This document shows, piece by piece, positions 1 to 11,230 of a stretch of 64,000 bases of DNA (position 1 is the stretch's first letter; the number at the start of each line of letters is the position of its first letter). The notes under the pieces are model-generated. The model was not told the origin of the DNA, made no database searches, and was given only the letters and a program-made list of their open reading frames with translations. Location of the stretch: contig NW_022098062.1 of NCBI RefSeq assembly GCF_002288925.2, positions 7,757,681 through 7,821,680 of the forward strand, given 5' to 3'. Source of the stretch: Delphinapterus leucas. Lineage: Eukaryota > Chordata > Mammalia > Artiodactyla > Monodontidae. A program made the position numbers and the translations under genes.

Positions 1-547
1 CACTCTGTGGGCTGGAAGGACGATTATGAAGTCAGCAGGGCCGGTGGGAGAGATTCCAGAGCAAAATGAAAAGCAGTTTGTCCATTAGGAGGAGGTCAGA
101 GAGCGTGGTCCAGCCTCTCCTAGCTGTCTTCTCAGGTACTTTGATGGAAGCAGAGAAATTGCCTATTCTGGGATCTATAAATAAAAAATGGACACAGGAC
201 AAGTTTGAATGATCTGGGGTAGGGCGGCAACAGGATCCACACTTGCCTGAACAATGGTGACAAGACACAAGGACACACCTGAATTTGTCAGCCACCTACA
301 CCACCTCCCACCTCCCTTCCCTGAAGCAGGTACAACCTCCGGATACAAGCCACCGAGGGACTTGTTTAAAATTCTCTGATTAATTCATGGCATTTATCTT
401 GCTTTCATCTGATTTTTAGAAGGGAGGAGAGCTTTGGGGCCTCACCCAGCATCCCGAAGCAAAGCCTTATTCATCTCCATGTCTCAGGTGACACATCCAG
501 GCGTTCACTAAGCACTGCTTGGATGGATGGTGTTGCACATTTGAACC
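1..547. other. Non-coding, no feature recognised
   Basis: Mixed-composition sequence without a convincing gene, repeat or RNA. Short open frames are present on both strands but show no recognisable protein, splice context or codon pattern. Confidence 0.6.
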
Positions 548-766
548 AGATGTGGAAAGAGCGGTGAGCTTTTAACAAGAAAACCTGGGGTCAAATCTTG
601 GCTCTGTGATTTGCGAGCTATGGAACTTTGAAGCATAGGTCCAATTTCCTCTTTGGTAATTTGGGGATAATAATACCTCCATTACGAGGCCATTGGGCAG
701 ATTAAACGAAATAGAGATGTTAAAGTGCTTATCACAGTGCCTGACACATCAATAAATCTTGTTGAA
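548..766 (+). mobile_element. MIR SINE remnant
   Basis: Follows the MIR order: a CCTGGGGTCAAATC segment, GGCTCTGTGATTTGCGAGCTATGG, a TTTGGGGATAATAATA core, and an end resembling CAGTGCCTGACACATCAATAA. Heavily diverged, as expected for this old mammal-wide family. Confidence 0.75.
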
Positions 767-1750
767 TCTGAATCTGAGGGATCAAACGTTGACCTCACCA
801 AGCCCCACAGAGAAATGACCCCATACCTCTGAATGGGGCCCAGTCAGCAACTGGTATTATCTGCTACAAATCTAGGGTCACATACCACTTCCTCCCAGCA
901 TCTCTGAGCCACCGCTCTCTATTTCTTTCCGCCCACTGCCCAGCAGATGTATGCTCAGGGAAAGCTACCAGAGTTTAATACCATCCTAAGTCAAACATCA
1001 TTATGAAAGTAAACCTGCTGGGGGAAAAGTCATGTAATTCATCCCAAGGCCAAATGTAAATGATTTTTAGATTTCCCATTATTTTAGGTTACCTATGCCC
1101 AGGACAGATGGGAAAGGTAACCTAAATTCATGCAGATAAGTAAGAACTGATAATACTTCGAGATGCCTTGCTTGTTCCAGATTCTAAAGCAAAGATCCTC
1201 AACCTGATCCCAAAGAGAATCTACTGCTCATCTCCCAAAAGGCTTATGGTCACTCAAGATGAGGATGGTAAGTGGGTGTGATAATTGCAGCTACTAAGGG
1301 CTACCTTTAAGCAGGGGAGAGGTCTCATGTTCTGGAAGCTTCTGAATGAAGTAATTTACCTAACTCCTTTAAATCTGCATAAGTCCACCTGCAGGCTCCA
1401 TTCTGCCCCAATCTCAGAAAATCAATCTTAACTGTAAACAAGGGAAGACTGGCCTACTTATATCTCAGTAATGAGCTGGTCTCTCCCTATCTTGTATCAG
1501 CTGTTTGTCCTAGATGTCACGCGTTATTGTCTCACCCATGTGGAACAGTTCCTGAGGCCAGTTTCCTACCTGATAATCCAACTACAGTGATGTTCTTCTA
1601 TCTGAGCCAGGGCCCCAGCAGCAATCTTCTGCATGCCTGTAGCCTGCCACCTCCAGTTTTGCCATGGGAACCTCTGCAGATTGTCAGCCAGGAGTTTAAA
1701 TAGACACCCTGGATCTAACGCTCAGCTTTGCTCTTGGCTGGTACCACTCC
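767..1750. other. Non-coding, unique sequence
   Basis: No gene or clear repeat seen apart from a perfect inverted repeat at 1083-1126, listed separately. Confidence 0.55.
1083..1126. repeat. 12-bp perfect inverted repeat
   Basis: TTTAGGTTACCT at 1083-1094 is the exact reverse complement of AGGTAACCTAAA at 1115-1126, with a 20-base spacer. It could fold as a hairpin or be a spaced pair of sites for a dimeric factor. No known function is assigned. Confidence 0.85.
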
Positions 1751-1754
1751 ATAG

Positions 1755-1880
1755 ATGATAAACTCAACAAAGGCAAATTTTTGTTCAATGCATTTATTCT
1801 TATATACCACATGACTAGGATATAAGAATATTGCCTTGCACAAAGGAGGTCTCAACAAATATTTACTGACTGAATGTCCT
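1755..1880 (+). mobile_element. Possible L2 3' end
   Basis: Ends with CTCAACAAATATTTACTGACTGAATG, close to the usual L2 end (CTCAATAAATATTTGTTGAATGAATG). The upstream part is too diverged for certainty. Confidence 0.4.
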
Positions 1881-1984
1881 GCCTGTCTCTTTCTCTAATC
1901 TCCTGGCTTCTCCCAGCCTTTGAACACAGGTTCTTGTGTTCCCATCTCTGGAACACCCAGTCTCTGACTTTCCCCTGAAAGAAG

Positions 1985-2530
1985 GTGTTATGTACAGTGG
2001 AGAGTTCAGGACTTTACAGGCAGACAGATCTAGATTTAAGTCTCAACTCTACCACCTCTAAGTTATGTAGATCTAGCTAAGTTGATTAATTTTTTACCTG
2101 AGCTTAACTTGTTTAAAAGATTAAGTTATAGAATCCGCCTGCCAATGCAGGGGACACAGGTTCGAGCCCTGGTCTGGGAAGATCCCACATGCCCCGGGGC
2201 AACTAAGCCCGTGTACCACAGCTACAGAGCCTGTGCTCTAGAGCCCGCAAGCCACAACTACTGAGCCTGCCACAACTACTGAAGCTCACACACCTAAAGC
2301 CCGTGCTCCACAACAAGAGAAGCTACCGCAATGAGAAGCCCGTGTGCCGCAACAAAGAGTAGCCCCCCCTCGCCACAACCAGAGAAAGCCCGCGTGCAAC
2401 GAAGACGCAACGCAGCCAAAAATAAATAAATAAATAAATAAATTTATATATTAAAAATAAAGATTAAATTATGTACGTAAAGTCCCCAGTAGAATTCCTG
2501 GAGCATAGATCAGGTTCAGCAATTATTATT
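1985..2530 (+). mobile_element. MIR SINE remnant split by a CHR SINE
   Basis: The 5' part (1985 to about 2110) has MIR features such as AGTCTCAACTCTACCACC. The 3' part (about 2473-2530) resumes as a MIR tail (CCTGGAGCATAGATCAGG, AGCAATTATTATT). The CHR SINE at 2130-2458 sits between them, so the MIR is the older insertion. Confidence 0.65.
2116..2472 (+). mobile_element. Long-type CHR SINE, 5'-truncated, with TSDs
   Basis: tRNA-derived SINE body at 2130-2458. It starts inside the tRNA-like head at GAATCCGCCTGCC, so the CTTCCCTGGTGGC start and A-box are missing. It keeps the B-box region GGTTCGAGCCC, the CAACTACTGAAG block that shorter copies lack, and an (AAAT)n tail. Target-site duplications AAAGATTAAGTTAT (2116-2129) and AAAGATTAAATTAT (2459-2472) differ at one base, so truncation happened at insertion. 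Confidence 0.92.
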
Positions 2531-2644
2531 CCTTTCTCCACTTTCCCACACACAGAGATGTCCGTCAAGAGTCAATGGATGACTCAGATAACATTCCTTT
2601 CGTATTTATGTTGCCTAATAAATGCTAGCTCCTTTGTCCCTATG

Positions 2645-2770
2645 TTCATTCAGTCATGAAAGAAAACATTCACTGGGCCCAACGGTGTGCCAGGCATTGT
2701 GCTGGGTGCTGGGGATTATGAAGAGGAAAAGACATAAGTACGGAGCTCCAAGAATTCCTGGTCTGGGGTA
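2645..2770 (-). mobile_element. L2 3' end
   Basis: Reads TTCATTCAGTCATG, then GTGTGCCAGGCATTGTGCTGGGTGCTGGGGATTATGAAG, the reverse complement of the well-known L2 tail. Confidence 0.7.
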
Positions 2771-2771
2771 G

Positions 2772-3174
2772 GGGGAGGAGCCAATTCAGCAGATAATTGC
2801 ATCAATCTAGGTCAGGACAATAGGAAATGCAAAGTGGATGTGGAGGTCCTGAAACGGGTACCCACCTCTGACCATCTGACTCTACCTGTGCATGAATCCT
2901 TGATCTGGTTCAGGCAGCCAGCACCCAGGCCTGACTGTGGAAATCACTGGCTCCGTTGAGGTCCAAGATTAACTAACAGGTTCTAGAACTGTAGACATTC
3001 AAATACAGAGTTTTCCAAAACCCACGGGGCAGACCATTCCAGACAGTTGTTTACCCCTTCTTTCCACTCTTCCCTTGCCCTTCTGTAGCACGAGGTGCTG
3101 CTGCCTTTACCCCCTCCTGGGGTAGGCAAGAGGTTTAAAGAAAAAAAAGTCTCCAATATTATTTTGTGTGGGAA
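2772..3174. other. Non-coding, no feature recognised
   Basis: Unique sequence; nothing supportable as a gene or repeat. Confidence 0.55.
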
Positions 3175-3400
3175 GAAGAAGGAAACTACCGCTCACTGTG
3201 TGCCTACTTTGTGCCAGGCATCCCCATGGCATTTCACACTTGCTGGCTTCATTCTCACAGCGGCTCTCTAGGACAGACGAGCACTGCTTTACCCATCCCA
3301 CAGATATGGACACTAAGAGTATAAAATACTCGTCTGAAGTTAGTTACTAAGTTACATAGAAAGCCTGCTCTGGGCCGACCCAGCTCACACAGTTGTGCAG
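3175..3400 (-). mobile_element. MIR SINE remnant
   Basis: Reverse-complement MIR pattern: CTACTTTGTGCCAGGCA, a region of TCATTCTCACAGCGG, then CCCACAGATATGGACACTAAGAG and GAAGTTAGTTACTAAGTTACATAG. Confidence 0.6.
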
Positions 3401-3724
3401 GACAACCAGTGGCCAAAGGCATGCAGCTGAGGGACCAGAATCCAACCTGTGCTCTGCTCACCAAGATGAGCACCTGACCCAGGGCTATAGCCACCTGAAG
3501 GAAGGGACACCTGTTCCCAGTTTCACAAGGGCACCGTCTGCTTGCCATGCCATCATCCATCAGGCTGAATCTGCCTTCTCCCTTTCAGACAAAGGTGCCC
3601 TGTGGGATAGTAGCAGCCTGAGTTGGGAGCCCACTTAGCCCATCTCCAGAGTCTGAGAACTCCCCACAATTCCCTGCTGTCCCCCCAAACTCCAGCATCT
3701 TCACTTTACAGATGAGGACACAAG

Positions 3725-3935
3725 GGCTACCACACACTTACCATGAGCCAATTCTTAGAATAACACTGCAAGTGAGAATTACTGTCCCCACCTAACACAC
3801 AAGAAAACAGAGCCTGAAAAAGGCTAAATGGACTGTCCTAAGTCAAATGAGTAAGCGCCAGAACAAGGATTTGAACTTGGATTTCTTTGGCCCTGAAGCA
3901 TAAGTTCTTTCCATTGTACCAGGCTGCCTCAAGAA
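3725..3935 (-). mobile_element. MIR SINE remnant
   Basis: Reverse MIR: AAGAAAACAGAGCCTGAAAAAGG, GGACTGTCCTAAGTCAAATGAG, and GGATTTGAACTTGG ending near CTTTCCATTGTACCAGGCTGC. A second fragment (TTTACAGATGAGGACACAAGGG) lies just upstream at about 3704. Confidence 0.65.
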
Positions 3936-4009
3936 AAGAACTATGCAGCACAGCTAGCACTGGAACCTGGTTTTCTGTTTCCAAGTTCAATGAACAATTG
4001 TTACTGACT

Positions 4010-4340
4010 GGTTGGGGACAGTCCTGGTCATCTATGGGTACATAACAAGCCACCCCAAAAACACAGTGTGTTAAAACAAAAACAAGGATTGATTTTGTGC
4101 AAAAGCCTGTCGTTTGGGCAGGGCTTGGTGGGAATGGCTGGTCTCTGATCTATGTGGCTTCAGCAGGAATAGCTTGATTGGGGTGAGAGAATTCACTTCT
4201 AAGATGCTGTCACCTGGGAACTGAACTAGGGCTGTCATCCAGGGGTCAGGATTCCTGCGCACATGGACCTCTTCATTGGAGTGACTTGGGCTTCCTCTCA
4301 ACATGGTGGCCAGGTTCCAAGAACATATGTCTAAAAGTCC
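4010..4340 (-). mobile_element. Possible MaLR-type LTR remnant
   Basis: Contains TACATAACAAGCCACCCCAAAA and AGTGTGTTAAAACAAAAAC, like the reverse complement of an MLT1-type LTR end (TTTTAAGCCACTAAGTTTTGGGG), followed by gene-free diverged sequence. Family uncertain. Confidence 0.4.
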
Positions 4341-4344
4341 CACT

Positions 4345-5583
4345 TGGTTTCTTCTGACCTAGTCTTGGAAGTTCCAGAAAGTAATTTTCTCTGTCTTCTC
4401 TTGACTGAGGAAGTCACAAAGGCCAACCCAGATTCAAGAGGAGGAAAATTAGACCACAGCTCTCAATGGGAAGGTAGAAGAGAATTTGCAGTAATCTTTA
4501 ATCCACACAGGGACCTTGGTTCTAGAGAAATTTATCAATGACTTTTCCAAAAATAGGCTTTTCATTTTCCAAAACTAGGCTTCATTCAACTGTCACAGTG
4601 TCAAACTGCCTTGCTATACAGATAGTTCAATGTTCACGGGTAGGGATCTGGGTGAAGACTGGACAGGCAGCCTCACCCCTGACCTACAGGGAATGTGATC
4701 GCTGGAGGAGCTGAGCTGATTCTGAGCCCAGAGCTTTAGGGCACGTCACAAACCTGGCTGCCCCTCACTAATGGCAAATATCACCGGAGCAAAATCAATC
4801 CACACAGCATCTGGTCTCCATACACCAGTTGACTCCAGCCAGGCCCTCGGCCCCCTCACTGTCACTGGTACTAAATTCCCCTGGACATGCATGCCCGAGA
4901 AAGCCAGGGTTGAAAAATGCTAATAAATCCATCTGAACACTGTGCTCTCTTGGGGCTTATCAGTATTTCAGTTCTAGTCACAAAAATAACAGACTGTAAA
5001 AGACTGATCAGCCATCGGATAATTGAGTTCTTAAATGTCAAAAACAATATCGTATGAATATTCAACAGATCATGCTACTGAAACTTACCTGTTCCATCAA
5101 CAATGACTAACATTTCTCCCCCAATTGTTCTTTCCCAGAAATTATGTTAATATAACTTTTCTGAGGTGATGAATGTGGTTCTCTTCAAAACATATTGTCT
5201 TACAGGTTAATGCATAATGAGCTAGTTAAAGGAAAACAGCTTGGGGGTTGAGCTGGATTTGCACCTCTCTGCATTAGCTTCACCTCCCTGTGCAGACAGA
5301 GGGGGCATCAGAGTAGAATTCCTTCCAGCAACAGATCAACTTCAGAGCTCTACTCTTTGTGAACTTTATTTCTTATTTATTTATTTACTGGTTGGTTGGT
5401 TGGTTTTTTGCCTGAGACCTGGGAGGGATGCACTGTTTTCATGCAGCTTAAGTTTAAACAAGTACCAAGGTTCAAGTTTGGTTGGAAGCTGGTGCATAAA
5501 TGAATTCCATGGAAAGTTAGGGTCTGGTGGGCTAAATGTATTTGTAAAACCTTATCTATGTTTTTCTGTACTCTTGTGCATGC
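4345..5583. other. Non-coding, no feature recognised
   Basis: Unique sequence. The open frame at 5241-5690 is rejected because it depends on the CA microsatellite that follows. Confidence 0.55.
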
Positions 5584-5626
5584 AACACACACACTCACAC
5601 ACACACACACACTCACACACACACAA
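5584..5626. repeat. (CA)n microsatellite, interrupted
   Basis: About 43 bp of CA dinucleotides broken by two CT interruptions. Likely polymorphic in length. Confidence 0.95.
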
Positions 5627-6224
5627 AACCCATTCATATCTGGCAGGGAAGCGGGGAGGGTGTGCAGTGTGGCTGGAAGGAATTTTCTGAGCTTGGAGTC
5701 CAGAGAGGAGCGAACTCCCCCAAGCAGACCTTGCTTCCTGTTTGCCTGGCCTCAGCAGATGTTACGGCAGCTGGAGCAGCTGGTCGGGTGGGAGCTGATG
5801 CTGGGGTAAACGCGCAGGCCCTACAGCGAGTCAGGGGCCTAGCTCTTGGTGGGAGCGACAGGATATGCCTGCACCGACTGCTCCTCCAGCAGACACTGTC
5901 ACTCCGGAGGCTGTTCTAGCTCTTTCTAGCCAAAAGCATGAGACCCTCTGACTGGAGTTTTTCACTCCCGGCCCTCAGCCCGGCCCCGTGGGCTTAGAAT
6001 GCGTACGGATGAAGATGGGTGTTGATTTCAGGATTTATAATCACTTCCGTCATCCTAAATCTCACCCCACTTCATCCCCCGCCCATTTCTGCCGGCCCTA
6101 GCGTTGTTACACCATCATCTACCCAATAAGCCTTCAAGACCTTTGTAATGTTTCTGTCATCCCGCTCCTGTCTTTCCCAGGAGAGCTTTTACTTTTCTCC
6201 CAGCCATCCTGGCGAGCAGTTATT
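5627..6224. other. Non-coding, moderately GC-rich
   Basis: Contains a GC-richer patch around 5690-5920 with CAGCTGGAGCAGCTGG-like triplet structure but no splice-framed reading frame or recognised domain. Confidence 0.5.
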
Positions 6225-6424
6225 AAAACTTACACAGGGCTTCCCTGGTGGCGCAGTGGTTGAGAGTCCGCCTGCCGATGCAGGGGACACGGGTTCGTGC
6301 CCCGGAACGGCTGGGCCTGTGAGCCGTGGCCGCTGAGCCTGCGCGTCCGGAGCCTGTGCTCCGCGACGGCAGAGGCCACGACAGTGAGAGGCCCGCGTAC
6401 CGCCAAAAAAAAAAACTTACACAG
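6225..6424 (+). mobile_element. CHR SINE (deleted type) with internal deletion
   Basis: Element body 6238-6411 between perfect 13-bp target-site duplications AAAACTTACACAG (6225-6237 and 6412-6424). Compared with the other copies here it lacks about 27 bases between GCCCCGG and CGGCTGGGCC, removing the GGAAGATCCCACATGCC block. CpGs are well preserved and the A-tail is intact, so it is a fairly young copy. Confidence 0.95.
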
Positions 6425-7019
6425 ATGCAAAAAGTACTCTGAAGCTGGACCATGGGTACTGGCTCACTGCTTCCCAGTCCGTGCCGACCCAACTCCATGC
6501 TTTCCCCATCCTTCTGTCCTACAGATGCCGGCTCCCTGATGATACAGCAACACAAACATCTGCTTACAGAAAACATATCAAGAGCCACCTCTTCCCCTGC
6601 CCAAGATTCCAGGAACTCAGAGAACCAAAAGGAGACACTAAAATTATTCATTCATCCCAGCGCTTCCTTCTGCCTCTTGCCCAGTTTCAAATGCACAGGC
6701 TCTCCCTGCTATGCGCGTTTGGGCCAGCCCATGAATGGCAGATAATAAGCGGTTTGAATTGGGGCTGACAGGCAGGCCATGAGGATTGAATGCTGACCCC
6801 AGAGCTCTCACACCGGGCATCGGGGGAGTAGTACCAAGTGGACAGAAGTCTGTTCCTGCCCTGGAGGGGCTAACAGACCGTTTTCAGAAGCAAGACCATG
6901 TGGACAGCAACCCTGAGCACCGCCAACAGGCGGGCAGACTCCTCCCACCGCCTGGGGAGGGCTTGTGCTCAGCAGCCAAAGCAGAGGCCAGAAGCTCAGC
7001 CCCCACCCTTGCCGGCCAC
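6425..7019. other. Non-coding, no feature recognised
   Basis: Unique sequence. Overlapping short frames at 6452-7140 in several phases give no recognisable protein. Confidence 0.5.
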
Positions 7020-7330
7020 GTCTGAGAAGCAGAGGGGTTGTATCTCCTTAAGCATGTTTTTAATTACTGCAAAAATGTGTCATCCGAAGTGGCAGCGTGG
7101 TTCTCAGTTACCCGCATGCAGGTTGATGCTCTCGGTATGAAGTGGTTAGCACAGACATTTAAAACCAATTAGGATCGTGGTGGGGCAGCTCCGAAAGATC
7201 TCGTTAGGTAGGCGGATGGGGAAGGGAGGCCATTATGCTCAGCAGATAACTAAGTTATTTGTACTTTTGCTGGGGAGGAGGGAGATGATTGGTTTCTTTA
7301 ATATCTCCCCTTTGATATCAGATGGGAGCT
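7020..7330. promoter_or_regulatory. Candidate conserved non-coding element
   Basis: Repeat-free, not GC-skewed, with homeodomain-like cores: TTAATTACTG near 7060 and CCAATTAGG at 7165-7173, plus TTATTTG and TTGATATC motifs. Such a block resembles developmental enhancers, but conservation cannot be tested here. This is inference from composition only. Confidence 0.25.
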
Positions 7331-7333
7331 CTG

Positions 7334-7382
7334 GACACGCGTGCGTGCACGAGCGCACACACGCACATACACACACACACAA
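7334..7382. repeat. (CA)n/(CG)-containing microsatellite
   Basis: Alternating purine-pyrimidine tract mixing CG, TG and CA steps, ending in a pure CA run. Such tracts can adopt Z-DNA. Confidence 0.85.
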
Positions 7383-7992
7383 GCAGCATTCCCGGATGAC
7401 GAGACAAATACAATTTTAATGCTTTAGGAGGCGCTGCCAATGAAGAGAGCTGGAGAAACAGCAGATATCTCTTTGGCAAAGCCTCTGACACCCTGTCATG
7501 CCCAGCAGGCTGAGGGTGCGCAGAGAGGGAGGGCCAGAACCAACTAGAACTGGGTTTGCGTGTGGATGAGCCCACGGCACTGAGAAAGCCCTCCCTGTTC
7601 AGGGCCCACGTGGAGAAGCATGGCACCTGCCTTCCCGAAGTGACCCCTGAAACCAAGAGGGGGGATGCCTCTAAAGGAGCCAGGTGACACTGGTGACACC
7701 TCCCTGCCTATGTCCTTGGTTAATGCCAGGTGTGAGACAAAAGCCCGAGGGGTTCTGAGCTATGGTGGCTGGAGGGAAGGAAGTGAGAAGGACCTCTTGC
7801 CAGTCTCAGCATGGAGCTCCTCTCTTGTGACAAGCGTCTGAATCCCCATTGAATTTCTCCCCCTGCCCTCGCCCCCGAGTTTCCAGGGAGCAGCGAGCTT
7901 TGTCTATCCTGCCCAGCACCTATGCTTATTCTTACCTGCCCGTGGGGAGGCCTCTGAAGACAGTGTTCATGTTAACTCACTTTGTTCCTACA
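7383..7992. other. Non-coding, no feature recognised
   Basis: Unique sequence, nothing supported. Confidence 0.5.
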
Positions 7993-8080
7993 CGTATTCA
8001 TTCACTCAGACATTTGTTGAAGGGAGCGTGCCAGGAAGTGAGCTAGGAGTGAACGGAAAGGCCCAGAAAGAATTGAGTAA
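7993..8080 (-). mobile_element. L2 3' end
   Basis: TATTCATTCACTCAGACATTTGTTGAAGG followed by GTGCCAGGAAGTGAGCTAGG, a diverged reverse L2 tail. Confidence 0.55.
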
Positions 8081-8194
8081 CCGTGGTCAGCAGACACGAA
8101 AGCTGTGAAATGCCACTGCTTCAAGGCACCACACTCCCCCCCAGCCTCCTCCTCATGCTTTGTCACTGCAGGCTGTTCCCTGGGGTCTACCACC

Positions 8195-8350
8195 CCATGG
8201 AAAGGACCCGGTTCAACTACATACAAGCTATGTAATCTTGGGTAATTACTTGGTCTGTCGGAGGTTGTTTTCTTGCCTCTAGATGGGGGGCTGTTGAGAA
8301 GAGTAAGTAAAATGATACATAAAATGTAGCCATTGTGATAGTAATAATGC
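8195..8350 (+). mobile_element. MIR SINE remnant
   Basis: GCTATGTAATCTTGGGTAATTACTTGG, then TCTTGCCTCTAGATGGGG and GATACATAAAATGTAGC follow the MIR core order. Confidence 0.55.
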
Positions 8351-8869
8351 TACACCGTAGGATCTCTGCTGTACCTATGCTTTCTTCACAGATGGGAACT
8401 CATCGGCTACAGAGATCTTCTGAACTTATACCTTCCCCAGGGTCTGTGCCACGCACCGTGGTTCTCAAAGTCTTTCTGATCACAACTTAGTGAGACCTCT
8501 TGGCCCATCTACCTACATTTGCCATTTACTGGGAATTGTTTTTAAAAAGGTACCCAAATACATCAGGTACATGATGCACATTAACGGGTTATTCTCTGAT
8601 AATGCCAGAAATATTATCCCAGCTAAAGGGAAGAATGGTACAATTTTAAATAAACACCAGGCATTTTCAACTCAGGTCTCACTTGGCATATGAGTGAGCC
8701 ACAGACCATGCTTCTAGATTTATTTCTAGAAGGCCTCTCTCAGAGCCCTGGGCCAGGAGCAGAGAACTCACAGCAGAGGGTGTTAACTAACTGATGGGAG
8801 CCCTCCCAGAGACAGATCCAGACCCCAGATCTCCCCAGTGGTTAACCCCACTACTGTGGGCCCCCAAGA

Positions 8870-9115
8870 TGTTGGGAGTATTTTGAACGCTGATGATCTT
8901 GTAATTTGCAGAAATGTTGATATCTCCATATGCCGCCTCAGAGTGGGATTGTCTCACAACAAGCATGAGAGAATCACACCTCGGCAAGGAGTTCAGTAAA
9001 TTCATCTGTGAAACATATTTCAATTCCAAAGGCAATTTTCTAATTAGTAACGACACGCAAAGCCTTGGCAATCTGAAAGCAGTTCTCAGCAGCACTGGTC
9101 CTGAGCTAATCTAAG
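8870..9115. promoter_or_regulatory. Candidate conserved non-coding element
   Basis: Repeat-free block with a homeodomain core TAATTAG (9041-9047), several CAATT/AATTT motifs and no coding frame supported by splice context. Flanked on both sides by ordinary repeats. Suggested only by its texture. Confidence 0.25.
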
Positions 9116-9285
9116 CCTGAGAATGAGGTACCAGATGCCTCCCTGGACCAAGACAGGCTTCTGCAAACCCTCGGGCCTTGGTTTGGAATGGAGTAGCAGC
9201 AAAGAAGCGGATCTTCCCCTCCACCAAGACCCTTTCTCTTACAGCCAGGGCTGGGAGCCACAGGGGCTTAGTAGGCAGTGTAGTA

Positions 9286-9480
9286 TATTCATCCATTCAA
9301 CATTTGTTGAAGACTTGCCAAGGGTATGGACCAGAAAGACATAATTCTTGCCTTCCGGGAGCTTATGGTTCACTGGAAAATTCAGACATTATCACTCAAA
9401 AAATTGAGTAACTAAGGAGTAGCAAAAAGGGCTATGACAAGGATCCTAGCTAATCTGAAAGGCAGAGAAAGTTTTCTCAA
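9286..9480 (-). mobile_element. L2 remnant
   Basis: TTCATCCATTCAACATTTGTTGAAG, GACATAATTCTTGCCTTCCGGGAGCTTATGG and downstream GGGCTATGACAAGG match the reverse L2 3' region. Confidence 0.65.
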
Positions 9481-9494
9481 AGGAAGTGATGCTT

Positions 9495-9715
9495 AAGCAT
9501 ACTGAGGTGGATCTGAATTCCAACCATATCATTTATTTTAGGTATACATTTTGGCAAGTTAGTCATACTCTCTGGGTCTCAGTATCTTCACGTATAAAAT
9601 GGGTACATAATAACCACTCACAGGTTTACTCTAAGGATCTACTAAGATAATGTACTTAGAGTGCCTGGCACCATTTAAGGCACTTAATATGTGCTCAATA
9701 AAAATACCTCTTGTT
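9495..9715 (+). mobile_element. MIR SINE remnant
   Basis: GGCAAGTTAGTCATACTCTCTGGGTCTCAG, GTATAAAATGGGTACATAATAA and GTGCCTGGCACC...GTGCTCAATAAAAA preserve the MIR core and tail. Confidence 0.8.
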
Positions 9716-10104
9716 ATGGTTTCAGGAGGCCTCCCAACCTGTGGCTGATGGGATATACAGGGAGCACAGCTCAATCTTCTATCCCTCCTCCCAAAGGGGG
9801 ATGGACAAGTTATCTAAGCAGGGTCTCAGGGACCCGGCCAAGGGAGCTGGGCCCTGTTTCTAAAGAGAATCTGCAAGACCTGACAGGATGAGCAAACAGG
9901 TGCAGGGGAGGGCACGTCAGTAAGGAGCCCACCTTGTAAATGAATCAAACCCCACCAGGCCTTCCAAGCCTGGAACTGAGGTGAGCATTGTGAGAAGGAA
10001 GACCCAGGCCAGGAGAGAGGACAGTGTTTCTATACACAGGCTGTAGGGCTGGGCGCCCCTGGCTTTGCAGGAGCAGCGGGCAGCCACCACCTATAACTGG
10101 GGGT
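9716..10104. other. Non-coding, no feature recognised
   Basis: Unique sequence, nothing supported. Confidence 0.5.
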
Positions 10105-10320
10105 CTTGGATCCTCTGACTACATTCCCTTGGGAGACATGAGTTTTAATCCCAACTTTACCCCTAACTCAGTGACCTTTATCTCCGCCCCCTTCCCAGGT
10201 TCTCAGCTTCCCCATCTCTAAAATGGAAAGAATCCTCCCCAATTTCGTCCAACGTCCTATGCAGATTATAAAAGCCAATGAGATCCTGGGTAGAAATGTG
10301 TTTTACGCTCTAAAGAAGAA
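10105..10320 (+). mobile_element. Diverged MIR-like remnant
   Basis: GAGTTTTAATCCCAACTTTACC, CAGCTTCCCCATCTCTAAAATGG and CCAATGAGATCC are MIR-like. Interrupted and weak. Confidence 0.5.
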
Positions 10321-10679
10321 ATCCCAAGGAGTGTCACCTGGAACCCATAAATCTTTTTTTCTCCATGGAAGCAGATGGCAGCACTGAGACCCTCAGGAAT
10401 GGAGGCACCCCACCCCCCACCCCTCACCTACAGTGGTGAGATGCTTCGCTCACCCCACTGCATCCAGGGCTTCGCACCTTCAGAGCGCTGTCCCTCTGCT
10501 TCTTTACATCTCATTTCATTACATCTGCCTTCCCCAGGCCACACCCTCACTCACGGGTCCCAGAGCCCTGAGCCCTCTTGATCTTCTGGCTGCCCTCGTC
10601 AGAGGCCCCGGGCATTTGTTTTCTCACTGCACGAGGTTGCACACTGATACATTTGTACCACAGGAAGCAGAAAACTAGT
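10321..10679. other. Non-coding, no feature recognised
   Basis: C-rich unique sequence; the small frames at 10375-10678 show no domain. Confidence 0.5.
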
Positions 10680-11230
10680 TTAACATCTCATTTATTTCAT
10701 AGATGAGAAAGTAATTCCCTGCTGAATGATTGTCCCGAACCAACAATTCAGAGAGGAAGAATTTACAGGGCTGCCAAGGACCGGGGTGCATTACTGTAGT
10801 GCCGCTATATAACAGAGCTGGAACCTTTTTTTCTCTCTCCTGTTAGCCTGAAGAGAAAAGCCATTAAATATGATTACGGTTAAGAGATTGCTAAAATTAC
10901 AAACAGCCGCCATTCAATTATTTTCCTCTGTAAAATGCAACACAGATTGGAGTTATTTCTCTGAAATGTGTTTTTAGAAAATAACATAACACAACAAATG
11001 TGGTTTGATCTAGCAAATCAGGTTCCAGATACCACTTCTAATGCAAAGCTAAAAGGTTCATAATTTAACTCAAAGTTTGGAACTTAAAGTCGTCAGGTGC
11101 TTACTTTATAGAAAAGCTTTATAAAGAGAAAAAAAAAAATCAATACCACCCTGACTAATATTCTGAAGTCATCTACAGCCAGAGATTCAATCAATTGTAT
11201 CACCCATTAAAGGGACAGACAGAAAATTTA
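10680..11230. promoter_or_regulatory. Candidate conserved non-coding element, AT-rich
   Basis: About 550 bp free of recognisable repeats, with AT-rich texture and a dense set of factor-like motifs: RUNX-type TGTGGTTT (10999-11006), CATTAAATATGATTA and CAATTATTTTCC homeodomain-like cores, TTTATAG and TTTATAAAG. Together with 11500-11840 it forms the longest repeat-free AT-rich stretch. Role inferred only. Confidence 0.3.

Noticed and set aside
5241..5690. 149-codon frame with a His/Thr-rich segment
   Set aside because: The His-Thr run is the translated CA microsatellite; the rest is not protein-like.
6238..6411. tRNA gene suggested by A- and B-box-like motifs
   Set aside because: The motifs belong to the tRNA-derived head of the CHR SINE; no tRNA cloverleaf can be completed.
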